Below the pieces are notes generated by a model. The model saw only the letters and a list, made by a program, of their open reading frames with translations. It searched no databases and was not told where the DNA came from. A program made the position numbers and the translations under genes. From Ewingella allii (GTDB lineage: Bacteria; Pseudomonadota; Gammaproteobacteria; Enterobacterales; Enterobacteriaceae), in assembly GCF_044430645.1 (NCBI RefSeq), contig NZ_JAWUDN010000005.1:124001-188000 (forward strand): DNA of 64,000 bases, given 5' to 3'. Positions within the stretch are counted from its first letter, which is position 1; each line of letters starts with the position of its first letter. Shown one piece after another: positions 17,938-25,955 of this stretch.

Positions 17938-20033
17938 GCTGCCTCACTCTTAGTGGCTGATTTTTGCAGCTTGTTTTTGGCGCGGCGCTCGCGCCAGGTG
18001 CCGAAGAACAGGTCAAAGACGCAACGCACAATGCCAAATAGCGAGTGCAGTGGGCGGTCTTGCGGGTATTCATCGCCAATCCACGCATCGGCGCGCGACA
18101 GCACCACGCGCACCAACTCACGGCGTTTGTCCAGCGGCAGATTTTCAAATTGCAGGCGGATACGGTCTTTATTGGCGCTGATTTGGCTGACCGGGAAGCT
18201 CTCTGCGCCCGAGGCCAGCTGGATTTCCACCTCTTCAATCTCTTCATTGATATAACGCTCGTCCGGCGTCACCAACTGCACGCCCCCCATCGACATATCA
18301 ATGGTTTGGGTGCGCAGGGAGATGCCATTGGCGTAGTGAATAATGGCCGGAATGGCGGCTTCGACGCGAATGGTTTTGCGCACCTGACGCGTCTCTTTCG
18401 CCACGGCGATGGCCGCCAGCAGGATCAGCACGCTAAAGCTGCCCCACGCCACGTTAAGCGCGATGACGCTCGGATCGACATCAAAATAGTTGTGGAACAC
18501 CACGCGAATAAGCCCCCAGCCGATGCCCATCAGCATCAGCGTCAGCGCGATGATGTGCGGTTTAACGATGTGGAAATCGAAGAAGCCGTTGTCGAGCAGG
18601 CCGCCTTTGTCCGTTACGTTGAATTTGCCTCTTTTCGGCGAAACCAGCGTCAGCAGGGTAGGGATAATCAGGTGGAAGGCCATGACGGTGTCATACACCT
18701 CGCCCCAGAAGGAGTAGCGGAATTTGCCGTTAAGCCGCGAGTTCATATAAATCGACATCACCAAATGCGGCAGGGCGTAGGCAAAAATCAGGCTCGAAGA
18801 AGAGGCAATGATATTTAGGTTGAACAGCAGGAAGGCGATCGGCGCGGTCAGGAACACCACGCGCGGCAAACCGGACTGGAAGCTTATCATCGCGTTCAGG
18901 TAGCACAGGCGCTGTGGGAAGGTCAGCCCGCGACCAAACAATGGGTTATCCATGCGCAGGATTTGCGTCATGCCGCGCGCCCAGCGGGTGCGCTGGATGA
19001 CGTGCAGGCCCAGTCGCTCGGTGGCTAAGCCAGCGGCCAGCGGAATAGCCAAGAAGGCCGACTTCCAGCCCAAACGCTGCATTTTCAGCGCGGTATGGGC
19101 ATCTTCGGTGACGGTTTCTACGGCAAAACCGCCAATTTCATCCAGCGCGCTGCGGCGAATAACCGCGCAGGAGCCGCAGAAGAAGGTGGCGTTCCAGTTG
19201 TCATTTCCTTTCTGAATAGGGCCGTAAAACAGCGAGCCTTCTTTGGGAATATTGCGGCCAATTGACAGGTTGCGCTCGAAAGGGTCGGGGGAGTAGAAAT
19301 AGTGCGGAGTCTGCACCAGCGCCAATTTTTCGTCTTTCAGGAAACCGCCCACGGTGGCCTGTAAAAAGACCCGGGTCGCCACGTGGTCGCAGTCGAAAAT
19401 ACAAATAAGCTCGCCACGGGTTAATTTCATCGCGTTATTTAAATTGCCGGCTTTGGCATGGGCATTATTATTACGGGTGATATAACCCACGCCGACGTCG
19501 GCGGCGAACACCGCAAATTCATCGCGCTTGCCGTCATCCAAAAGATAAATTTTCAGCTTATCCTGTGGATAATCAATGCATTGTGCCGCCAGCACGGTAT
19601 CGCGCACCACGTCCAAACTTTCGTTATAACTCGGGATATAAATATCTACCGTCGGCCATAACGACATGTCGGCTGGCAGAGGTTCGATGGTGCGATTTAA
19701 TGGCCACATGGTCTGTAAATAGGCCAGCATTAAGACCACCCAGACATAAATATCCGCCAGAAATAGGCCCAGGCCCAAAATGGTTTCAATAGTGGAGTTG
19801 AAATGCAGGGTTTCAGTGGCCCGATAGTAGATATATCGGGTGGACATCAGTACCGACAGAATGACCAGCACAATAGAAATGCGGCGGTGTTTGATTCGAC
19901 CCAGAATAAATAACAGGCCGATACTGATTAAGCCAAAAATATACTGTTTCTGGCTATCCATAGGGGTAATGATAATAACTGCCGCAACGGGCAGTAAAAG
20001 AAGTACGAGCAGGGAGAATAGGAATTTATTCAT
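17934..20033 (-). CDS. bcsA: Cellulose synthase catalytic subunit BcsA (UDP-forming, c-di-GMP activated)
   Basis: A 699-residue inner-membrane GT2 glycosyltransferase with about eight membrane helices. Catalytic signatures are LLDDGKRDEF, CIFDCDHVAT, VTEDAHTALK and the product-site QRTRWARG. The C-terminal PilZ domain has RKTIR (552-556) and DMSMGG (579-584), the RxxxR and DxSxGG motifs that bind cyclic di-GMP. It polymerises UDP-glucose into beta-1,4-glucan while secreting it. It is shorter than E. coli BcsA (872 residues) because it lacks that N-terminal extension. Starts 30 bp after bcsQ. Confidence 0.97.
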   Translation of the reverse strand: MNKFLFSLLVLLLLPVAAVIIITPMDSQKQYIFGLISIGLLFILGRIKHRRISIVLVILSVLMSTRYIYYRATETLHFNSTIETILGLGLFLADIYVWVVLMLAYLQTMWPLNRTIEPLPADMSLWPTVDIYIPSYNESLDVVRDTVLAAQCIDYPQDKLKIYLLDDGKRDEFAVFAADVGVGYITRNNNAHAKAGNLNNAMKLTRGELICIFDCDHVATRVFLQATVGGFLKDEKLALVQTPHYFYSPDPFERNLSIGRNIPKEGSLFYGPIQKGNDNWNATFFCGSCAVIRRSALDEIGGFAVETVTEDAHTALKMQRLGWKSAFLAIPLAAGLATERLGLHVIQRTRWARGMTQILRMDNPLFGRGLTFPQRLCYLNAMISFQSGLPRVVFLTAPIAFLLFNLNIIASSSSLIFAYALPHLVMSIYMNSRLNGKFRYSFWGEVYDTVMAFHLIIPTLLTLVSPKRGKFNVTDKGGLLDNGFFDFHIVKPHIIALTLMLMGIGWGLIRVVFHNYFDVDPSVIALNVAWGSFSVLILLAAIAVAKETRQVRKTIRVEAAIPAIIHYANGISLRTQTIDMSMGGVQLVTPDERYINEEIEEVEIQLASGAESFPVSQISANKDRIRLQFENLPLDKRRELVRVVLSRADAWIGDEYPQDRPLHSLFGIVRCVFDLFFGTWRERRAKNKLQKSATKSEAA

Positions 20034-20063
20034 CGCTTTTAGGATCGCTTTCTGCTGGAGCTA

Positions 20064-20867
20064 TTAATAATTATCTGGTTTTGGAGAGGCATGTAATTCC
20101 CCATCACCGACTTTGATCCCTAAAATAGCGGCGACTTTTTTGCTGATCAGTTCAATATCAAAGGCCGAAGCCGATACCGGGCTGAAATCAATAATCGATC
20201 GCTGCGAGGCATTGGCCTCTGGCACGCATTCGTCCCTGTGGATGGTGCCTAACAAGCGTTCATTCAAACGCTGCTCGAAGAATTGGGTGACGTCGCGGCT
20301 TAGTGTCCGGCGATTGTCACTTTGATTCACAACGTAATACTCACCTTTTTTATTATTCAAAGGTGTGCCAATCAGCCGATTTTTTTCCATCAAAGGTAAT
20401 AACGACAGCGACGCCGTGTCCGCCAGCATCACCACCACGTGGAGATCGGCCAGCGCCTGCACGGCTTTCAACGCCGGGCTTGGGCCGGGAGGGAAATCAG
20501 CAATAATCACCAAGCCTGGATAGTTCAGCACGGTATTCAGACCGCGCTGCAGGAAGTGGGGATCGAGGGTTAACTGCTGCTCGAACTCCATCCGCTGCTC
20601 TTCGGTGACTTCGCCGTAAGGCAGCACGAAAGTGTTTGAACCGGCTTTGAGGATAAACTGGCTCCAGTCGGATTCATTCCCTGAGCCAGCGACAAAGCCG
20701 CGTGTGTCAGAGATGGGCACGCCAAAGTGCAGGCGCAGGGCGTTCTGTACGTCGAAATCGATAACCAGCACTTTGCTGCCGCTGCGGGCAAGTGAATACG
20801 CCAGATTCGACGCGACCGTGGTTTTACCGACCCCGCCTTTTGGGGAACACACACAAACTAACGGCAT
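20064..20867 (-). CDS. bcsQ: Cellulose biosynthesis MinD-like ATPase BcsQ
   Basis: A 267-residue ParA/MinD-family SIMIBI ATPase beginning MPLVCVCSPKGGVGKTTVAS with the deviant Walker A (KGGVGKTT, residues 10-17) and Walker B-like LVIDFDVQ. In E. coli BcsQ binds the small protein BcsR and is essential for assembly and polar localisation of the synthase. Here the gene overlaps the end of the preceding bcsO by 10 bp, and no separate bcsR is visible. Confidence 0.94.
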   Translation of the reverse strand: MPLVCVCSPKGGVGKTTVASNLAYSLARSGSKVLVIDFDVQNALRLHFGVPISDTRGFVAGSGNESDWSQFILKAGSNTFVLPYGEVTEEQRMEFEQQLTLDPHFLQRGLNTVLNYPGLVIIADFPPGPSPALKAVQALADLHVVVMLADTASLSLLPLMEKNRLIGTPLNNKKGEYYVVNQSDNRRTLSRDVTQFFEQRLNERLLGTIHRDECVPEANASQRSIIDFSPVSASAFDIELISKKVAAILGIKVGDGELHASPKPDNY

Positions 20868-21463
20868 GAGGCAATCATCTCTAACAAGGGTTGAAGCGGC
20901 GTGTCGCGAGGCAGAGTGTTCTCCTCGCGCTGTGGCGCTTTTTGTTTAAACATTTGGCGAAATTGGCTGCCCGCCTCTTTATGCTGTGTGGCAGCCGCAG
21001 GGGCCTGGCTGGCAGCGAAAGGTGAGGCGGCCTGAGGTGCAGGCGGTTGCGCGACCGGCGGCGCAGCATCAGGCTCCGGCAGGGCGGCGCGCAGCGTGTC
21101 CAGAATATTCATTCCTGCGGGGACAATCGACGAGCTAACGATGTCGGGCGAGGCATTTTTAGGCTCGGCTTTAGGATTGGCAATGCTCGTGGAGATCGGC
21201 GATGGGATCTCGGTTTTATGCGCGGCGGATGCAAGGTTTTTGAACTCTCCCTGGTTGACCGGCTGTGGCGTGGGCTGGGTGGTGCGACCATTGTCCAGCG
21301 CCCCCTGAGGCTCATCGCCAGAGGAAATCTGCTTAATCAATGTCCATTTATTCATTGAGCTGGTAATGCCATTGCCCATCGACTTTGCATTTATTTCTTT
21401 ATAATCAATGTCTTCTGTTTTTGACTTTTCCATGAAACGCTTAATGTCGTCATAATTATTCAT
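20858..21463 (-). CDS. bcsO: Proline-rich cellulose biosynthesis protein (BcsO/BcsP type)
   Basis: A 201-residue cytosolic-looking protein with no signal or membrane segment, first gene of the bcs operon. The N-terminus MNNYDDIKRFMEK precedes EDIDYKEI and, after a short gap, NKWTLIKQI; the rest is Pro/Ala-rich disordered sequence with a final GSQFRQMFKQKA helix. From memory the DIDY...I...W.L pattern resembles E. coli BcsR, the BcsQ partner. Published work on type I systems describes proline-rich BcsO, BcsP and BcsH proteins as scaffold partners of BcsD. I favour BcsO from the start motif and place; BcsP is the alternative. Confidence 0.72.
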   Translation of the reverse strand: MNNYDDIKRFMEKSKTEDIDYKEINAKSMGNGITSSMNKWTLIKQISSGDEPQGALDNGRTTQPTPQPVNQGEFKNLASAAHKTEIPSPISTSIANPKAEPKNASPDIVSSSIVPAGMNILDTLRAALPEPDAAPPVAQPPAPQAASPFAASQAPAAATQHKEAGSQFRQMFKQKAPQREENTLPRDTPLQPLLEMIASCR

Positions 21464-22049
21464 ATATTTTGCCTGATAGGAAATTTGTTATAAGAGGTAT
21501 TAGGCGTAAGACTTCCCTGCTTAAAGCCACTATTTTCAGAATGTCTTAGTTAAAATCTAGATTATTTATGACGTAGGAATAATCTTAATGTAACAGTTAT
21601 CGTACAGTTTGAACCAGTATTTACGAAAAATATGCATCTGCCTCAAATATGCCGATTTTAAAGTAACCTAAAGGTAAACAGTGAGTTAGGCGTGTTCTAC
21701 TATTGTTTGCTGCTGAACCATTCATTCATCTCGTTTTTCACTGCCTATATAGCACACTAACCCCTTTGGTATCCCCCGCGTTAGACTAATAGCCGATTTT
21801 GCTCACGTTATTAGCCGCCGCATGGCTAAGACGATTAATATTAACTATTTATAATAGGGATACCATGAACCCTTCAGGGATTAAGTCACTATTATTCTTT
21901 GATATAAAAAGAGAATTTTAATGCATAAAACCCTCGCTTAAGGCATGAGAAAGGGGGCTTATCAGGTATACTGCGTCAAGCTATTGTTCCCCCGTTTGCA
22001 CTGTTAGGATAGGCGGATTGATCAGGTTGGCAAGTCATGGAGAATTAGG
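21464..22049. other. Divergent promoter region of the bcs operon and pdeK
   Basis: An AT-rich 586-bp interval without a credible gene. It must contain the bcs operon promoter (leftward) and the pdeK promoter (rightward). I see no repeat or clear operator beyond short AT-rich runs around 21540-21600 and 21835-21920. A length this large between divergent genes suggests multi-input regulation, which cannot be resolved by eye. Confidence 0.5.
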
Positions 22050-24029
22050 TTGCGGGTCAGGCGTTCATTAACCATTAAACAGATGGCGGCGGTATCCACC
22101 GTTGCGGTGATCACTATCTGTATTTTTATCCTCATCCAACTGTTTCACTTTGTGCAGCAGCGGAGGGAGGATTACGCCCAACAGCTTGAAAATATTGCGC
22201 ATTCAGTGAGAAAGCCGCTTTCTCAGGCGGTGCTTGATGTCAACCTGAATGAAACACAAGACATTCTCAATACCCTGCGTCCGGTAGGTATTCTCAGCCG
22301 CGCTGACGTGGTGATGCCCAATGAAATTGCCGCGCTACATACTAATTTCCCCGCGGGCCGCCCGGTGCCTGAATGGATCACTCGCGGTTTTAACCTGCCG
22401 GTGAAGATTTCCGTGCCGCTCTATTCGGCGGCGGCCAGCCCGAAAGATCCCAAACCTTTAGCGTATTTAGTGCTGCAAGCCGACTCCTATCGGATGTACC
22501 AGTTCATCATCAGCGCGCTCTCCACCATGCTGACGACTTATCTCTTGCTGGCGCTGATTTTGACTATTTCTGTGAGCTGGTGCGTGAATCGTCTGGTGGT
22601 AAAACCCTTGCGGGCCATTGCGCGAGAGTTGGAATCCCTGCCTGAAAACGAAATTTGCAGTCATCAGCTGGCTCTGCCCCCGCGCCACGAGGATGATGAG
22701 TTTGGTATGCTGATCCGCAGTTATAACCGCAATCAGCAGCATCTGCTTAAAATGCAGCAGAAGATGCAGGACATCACCTCGACGACCGACAGCTCGTTAA
22801 ACAATGAAGCGCAGTTTATGGCGCAATTGCAGATGCGGCTGAACGCTGCGACGAAGGAGAAAGACTTCCATCTGCTGCTGATTGGTATTGAAAGCCTGCG
22901 CGACGATGGCCATCTGAGCTGCCCGCTGATTAACGCTATTATTGACGTGCTGCCTGCCAACTGCGTGCTGGCAAGGCTGAGTTACAACGAGCTGGCCTTG
23001 CTGGCGAGTGACATTCCCCGCCCTTTTATGGCGATGCGGCTGGCGCGCCATATTATGGAGCGCATCAATGCCCCGCAGCAAAGTGATGTCACACCGCTGG
23101 CGCTGCACCCGACGGGCAGTATCGGCATTGTGCATTATGATGGTGAAGCGCCAGTGACCGCCACGCAGCTGATGGCGAATGCCCGCGCGGCGCGCGCTTC
23201 CGCCTACCAACAAGGCAAAAATCAGATTCTGTTCTTTGAACCAGAGCTGACGGACCGAATTCAAAAACGGCTATTACAGGAAAACGAAATTTTGCACGCT
23301 GTCGGCCAAAACGACTTCATCCTGTTTATTCAGCCCCAGTTCAATATGCAGACCGGCAAAGTGATGGGGGCCGAAGCCCTGCTGCGACGCAGAATGGTGG
23401 ACGGCAGTTATGGGCTGGAGAGTGATTTCATCGTGTTGGCGGAAGAAATAGGCGTGATGGGGCTGTTGGGTTATAAAGTGCTGGAATTAGGCTGCGGCAT
23501 TTTGGCGGATTGGCAGCAGAGGGGAATTACTCTGCCGCTGTCGGTTAACCTGTCTGGAATTCAAATCCAGCAGCGAAATTTCTTACCTGAACTGCGCAGT
23601 TTGCTCAGCCGTTATAAAATCAATCCGGGCCAACTGGTGTTAGAAATCACCGAAACGGCGCGCATTGAGGATTTGGATCGCGCTTTAATCCTGTTAAGTG
23701 AATTACGCGCCGCCGGCGTCTCTATTGAGCTGGATGATTTTGGCCTGGGCTATTCCGGGCTGGAGTACCTTAATCGCCTGCGCAGCTTGCCAATTGATGT
23801 CATCAAAATCGACCGCAGCTTTATCAACGTGCTGCCAGAGGATGATGTGATGGTGAACATTGTGGCTTCCATCGGTAAAGCCATGGATATTCAACTGATT
23901 GCCGAAGGCGTCGAAACCAACGAGCAGCGCCAATGGCTGCTGGAAAACAATATTATCTTTGGTCAGGGTTATTATTTCTCTCCCCCATTGCCGCAAGCTG
24001 AATTCGAAAGTAAGTTTTGCGGTAAATAA
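22050..24029 (+). CDS. pdeK: Cyclic-di-GMP phosphodiesterase PdeK (YhjK/HmsP type), membrane-bound
   Basis: A 659-residue inner-membrane protein: membrane helix (about 10-30), periplasmic sensor, second membrane segment near 160-180, HAMP linker, degenerate GGDEF and active-looking EAL domain. The GGDEF site reads ARLSYNELALL, so cyclase activity is lost. The EAL domain keeps GAEALLRR (EAL at 442-444), NLSG, EITE, DDFG, KIDRSF and AEGVE. It should hydrolyse c-di-GMP near the cellulose synthase. Start is TTG 22050, supported by GGAG 7 bp upstream. The neighbour order with dctA matches E. coli. Confidence 0.92.
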   Translation: MRVRRSLTIKQMAAVSTVAVITICIFILIQLFHFVQQRREDYAQQLENIAHSVRKPLSQAVLDVNLNETQDILNTLRPVGILSRADVVMPNEIAALHTNFPAGRPVPEWITRGFNLPVKISVPLYSAAASPKDPKPLAYLVLQADSYRMYQFIISALSTMLTTYLLLALILTISVSWCVNRLVVKPLRAIARELESLPENEICSHQLALPPRHEDDEFGMLIRSYNRNQQHLLKMQQKMQDITSTTDSSLNNEAQFMAQLQMRLNAATKEKDFHLLLIGIESLRDDGHLSCPLINAIIDVLPANCVLARLSYNELALLASDIPRPFMAMRLARHIMERINAPQQSDVTPLALHPTGSIGIVHYDGEAPVTATQLMANARAARASAYQQGKNQILFFEPELTDRIQKRLLQENEILHAVGQNDFILFIQPQFNMQTGKVMGAEALLRRRMVDGSYGLESDFIVLAEEIGVMGLLGYKVLELGCGILADWQQRGITLPLSVNLSGIQIQQRNFLPELRSLLSRYKINPGQLVLEITETARIEDLDRALILLSELRAAGVSIELDDFGLGYSGLEYLNRLRSLPIDVIKIDRSFINVLPEDDVMVNIVASIGKAMDIQLIAEGVETNEQRQWLLENNIIFGQGYYFSPPLPQAEFESKFCGK

Positions 24030-24051
24030 CTTTAGTTTTAAAACTAAAGTT
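24028..24051. repeat. Perfect 24-bp AT-rich palindrome at the pdeK stop
   Basis: AACTTTAGTTTT is followed immediately by AAAACTAAAGTT, a perfect 12+12 palindrome that begins within the pdeK TAA stop codon. No T-run follows, so it is not a classic terminator; it may fold at the mRNA 3' end or bind a dimeric protein. Confidence 0.6.
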
Positions 24052-24335
24052 AGTGAGAGTTATTTATCTCCAATAAATGCCTCCCTTCTTTTAATAGCAA
24101 AAATAGCGTTAAGGTTTTAGTGACTTTCCCCCGTGGGGCAACAGTTCTTATGTATTTTCTCGCCTATTACTTTTTAACTGAATCGTTTCAGCTCTTATTT
24201 TAAAACAAAGATAATTACAAAGCGGAACAAGTTATTTCCATCTTGTTATGGCGGTGTTATTTTCCCGCCTATCAATTTTGAGCGGTAGCCTTGGTATTTA
24301 TCACGGCTGTTGTATCTATACAGGGTGGGCAATAA
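24052..24335 (+). other. dctA upstream region
   Basis: No gene is visible. The region carries the dctA promoter and a GGCGG/CCGCC hairpin at 24250-24269. In E. coli dctA is controlled by CRP and by DcuS/DcuR; I could not find a convincing CRP consensus by eye. Confidence 0.4.
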
Positions 24336-25619
24336 ATGAAAAAAAGTCTCTTTAAAAGCCTCTATTTCCAGGTATTAACGGCAATTACGCTGGGCGTGTT
24401 GCTTGGGCATTTCTATCCGGATCTAGGCGCACAAATGAAGCCGTTAGGTGACGGTTTTGTTAAATTAATCAAGATGATCATCGCTCCGGTGATTTTCTGT
24501 ACTGTCGTAACCGGCATAGCCGGGATGGAGAGCATGAAGGCCGTCGGCCGGACCGGCGCCATCGCTCTGCTCTATTTCGAAATCGTCAGTACCATTGCGC
24601 TGATCATTGGTCTGGTGATCGTTAACATCGTTCAGCCAGGCGTGGGGATGAACGTTGACCCAGCCGCGTTAGACGCCAAAGCCGTCGCGGTTTACGCCGA
24701 ACAAGCGCAAAGCCAGGGGATCATTCCTTTCCTGCTAGACATTATTCCAGGTAGCGTGATTGGTGCCTTTGCCAGCGGTAACATCCTGCAAGTGCTGATG
24801 TTTGCTGTACTGTTCGGCTTCGCGCTGCACCGTCTGGGTGACAAAGGCCAACTGGTCTTCAACTTCATCGACAGCTTCTCAAAAGTCATTTTCGGCATCA
24901 TCAACATGATCATGCGCCTTGCTCCACTGGGTGCATTCGGCGCGATGGCCTTTACCATTGGTAAATATGGCGTTGGCTCTCTGGTGCAGCTGGGCCAGCT
25001 TATTCTCTGCTTCTACCTGACCTGCGTGCTGTTTGTGGTAGTGGTGCTGGGGCTGATTGCGCGCTTCACCGGCTTTAGCATCTTCAAATTTATCAGCTAT
25101 ATAAAAGAAGAGTTGCTGATCGTTCTCGGCACCTCCTCGTCTGAATCCGTTCTGCCACGCATGTTAAATAAAATGGAGCGCCTTGGCTGTAAGAAGTCAG
25201 TGGTGGGTCTGGTTATCCCTACCGGCTACTCCTTCAACCTTGATGGCACCTCGATTTACCTGACCATGGCGGCGGTGTTTATTGCTCAGGCAACCAATAC
25301 CCACATGGATATCTGGCACCAAATCACCCTGTTGGTTGTGCTGCTGCTCTCCTCTAAAGGTGCGGCGGGCGTGACCGGCAGTGGCTTCATTGTTCTGGCA
25401 GCAACCCTGTCAGCAGTCGGCCACCTGCCGGTTGCCGGCCTGGCGCTGATTCTGGGTATCGACCGTTTCATGTCCGAAGCACGCGCCTTGACCAATCTGG
25501 TGGGTAACGGTGTTGCCACTATCGTGGTCGCCAAATGGTGTGACCAACTGGATGAAGGTCAATTGAACGCCGAGCTGTCTGGTAAAAATACCGAGCTGGC
25601 GGCGGGGAAAACGGTTTAA
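24336..25619 (+). CDS. dctA: Aerobic C4-dicarboxylate transporter DctA
   Basis: A 427-residue DAACS-family symporter that imports succinate, fumarate, malate and related C4-dicarboxylates under aerobic conditions. Sequence is close to E. coli DctA throughout (FKSLYFQVLT start, the SSSESVLPRM and TGYSFNLDGTSIYLTM substrate/ion motifs, ALTNLVGNGVATIVVAKW end). Eight hydrophobic segments plus two re-entrant hairpins are expected. Monocistronic: a strong terminator follows. Confidence 0.97.
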   Translation: MKKSLFKSLYFQVLTAITLGVLLGHFYPDLGAQMKPLGDGFVKLIKMIIAPVIFCTVVTGIAGMESMKAVGRTGAIALLYFEIVSTIALIIGLVIVNIVQPGVGMNVDPAALDAKAVAVYAEQAQSQGIIPFLLDIIPGSVIGAFASGNILQVLMFAVLFGFALHRLGDKGQLVFNFIDSFSKVIFGIINMIMRLAPLGAFGAMAFTIGKYGVGSLVQLGQLILCFYLTCVLFVVVVLGLIARFTGFSIFKFISYIKEELLIVLGTSSSESVLPRMLNKMERLGCKKSVVGLVIPTGYSFNLDGTSIYLTMAAVFIAQATNTHMDIWHQITLLVVLLLSSKGAAGVTGSGFIVLAATLSAVGHLPVAGLALILGIDRFMSEARALTNLVGNGVATIVVAKWCDQLDEGQLNAELSGKNTELAAGKTV

Positions 25620-25658
25620 TCGGATCCGTTGTTTCTAAAAACCGTTCGTAAGTTATAA

Positions 25659-25695
25659 AAAAGGCAGGTTGGAATACTCCAAACCTGCCTTTTTC
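25659..25695 (+). terminator. Terminator after dctA
   Basis: GGCAGGTT-GGA / TCC-AAACCTGCC around an ATAC loop, flanked by an A-run on the left and CTTTTT on the right, 40 bp after the dctA stop. Confidence 0.9.
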
Positions 25696-25955
25696 ATGCT
25701 TAATTTCCCTATAAATCCAACGGTTGCTTGATGTAACCCTAAGATTATCTTCATAATGTGCATCCCCGATGTCCCTGCGGCAGTTTTTTCTTAAAAATTT
25801 TCATGTGAACGGTGACATCGGCGAAAACGTGCGGTCTAACACAGTGCTAAACTTTGCCGTCTTCGTTTCAACACATCGATATCCTGTGGGCCAGTCGTCA
25901 GACACCGGCAGGACAGACAAATTGAAAATTGGATTGTCATTACGTAGGGGTTCAC
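25696..25955 (+). other. yhjJ upstream region
   Basis: No gene or RNA is recognised here. The stretch ends in an AGGGG Shine-Dalgarno 5 bp before the yhjJ ATG. Confidence 0.4.

Noticed and set aside
10052..22049. bcsE, bcsF, bcsG or a separate bcsR in the cellulose locus
   Set aside because: No frame encodes these products anywhere between dppF and pdeK; only the type I set is present.
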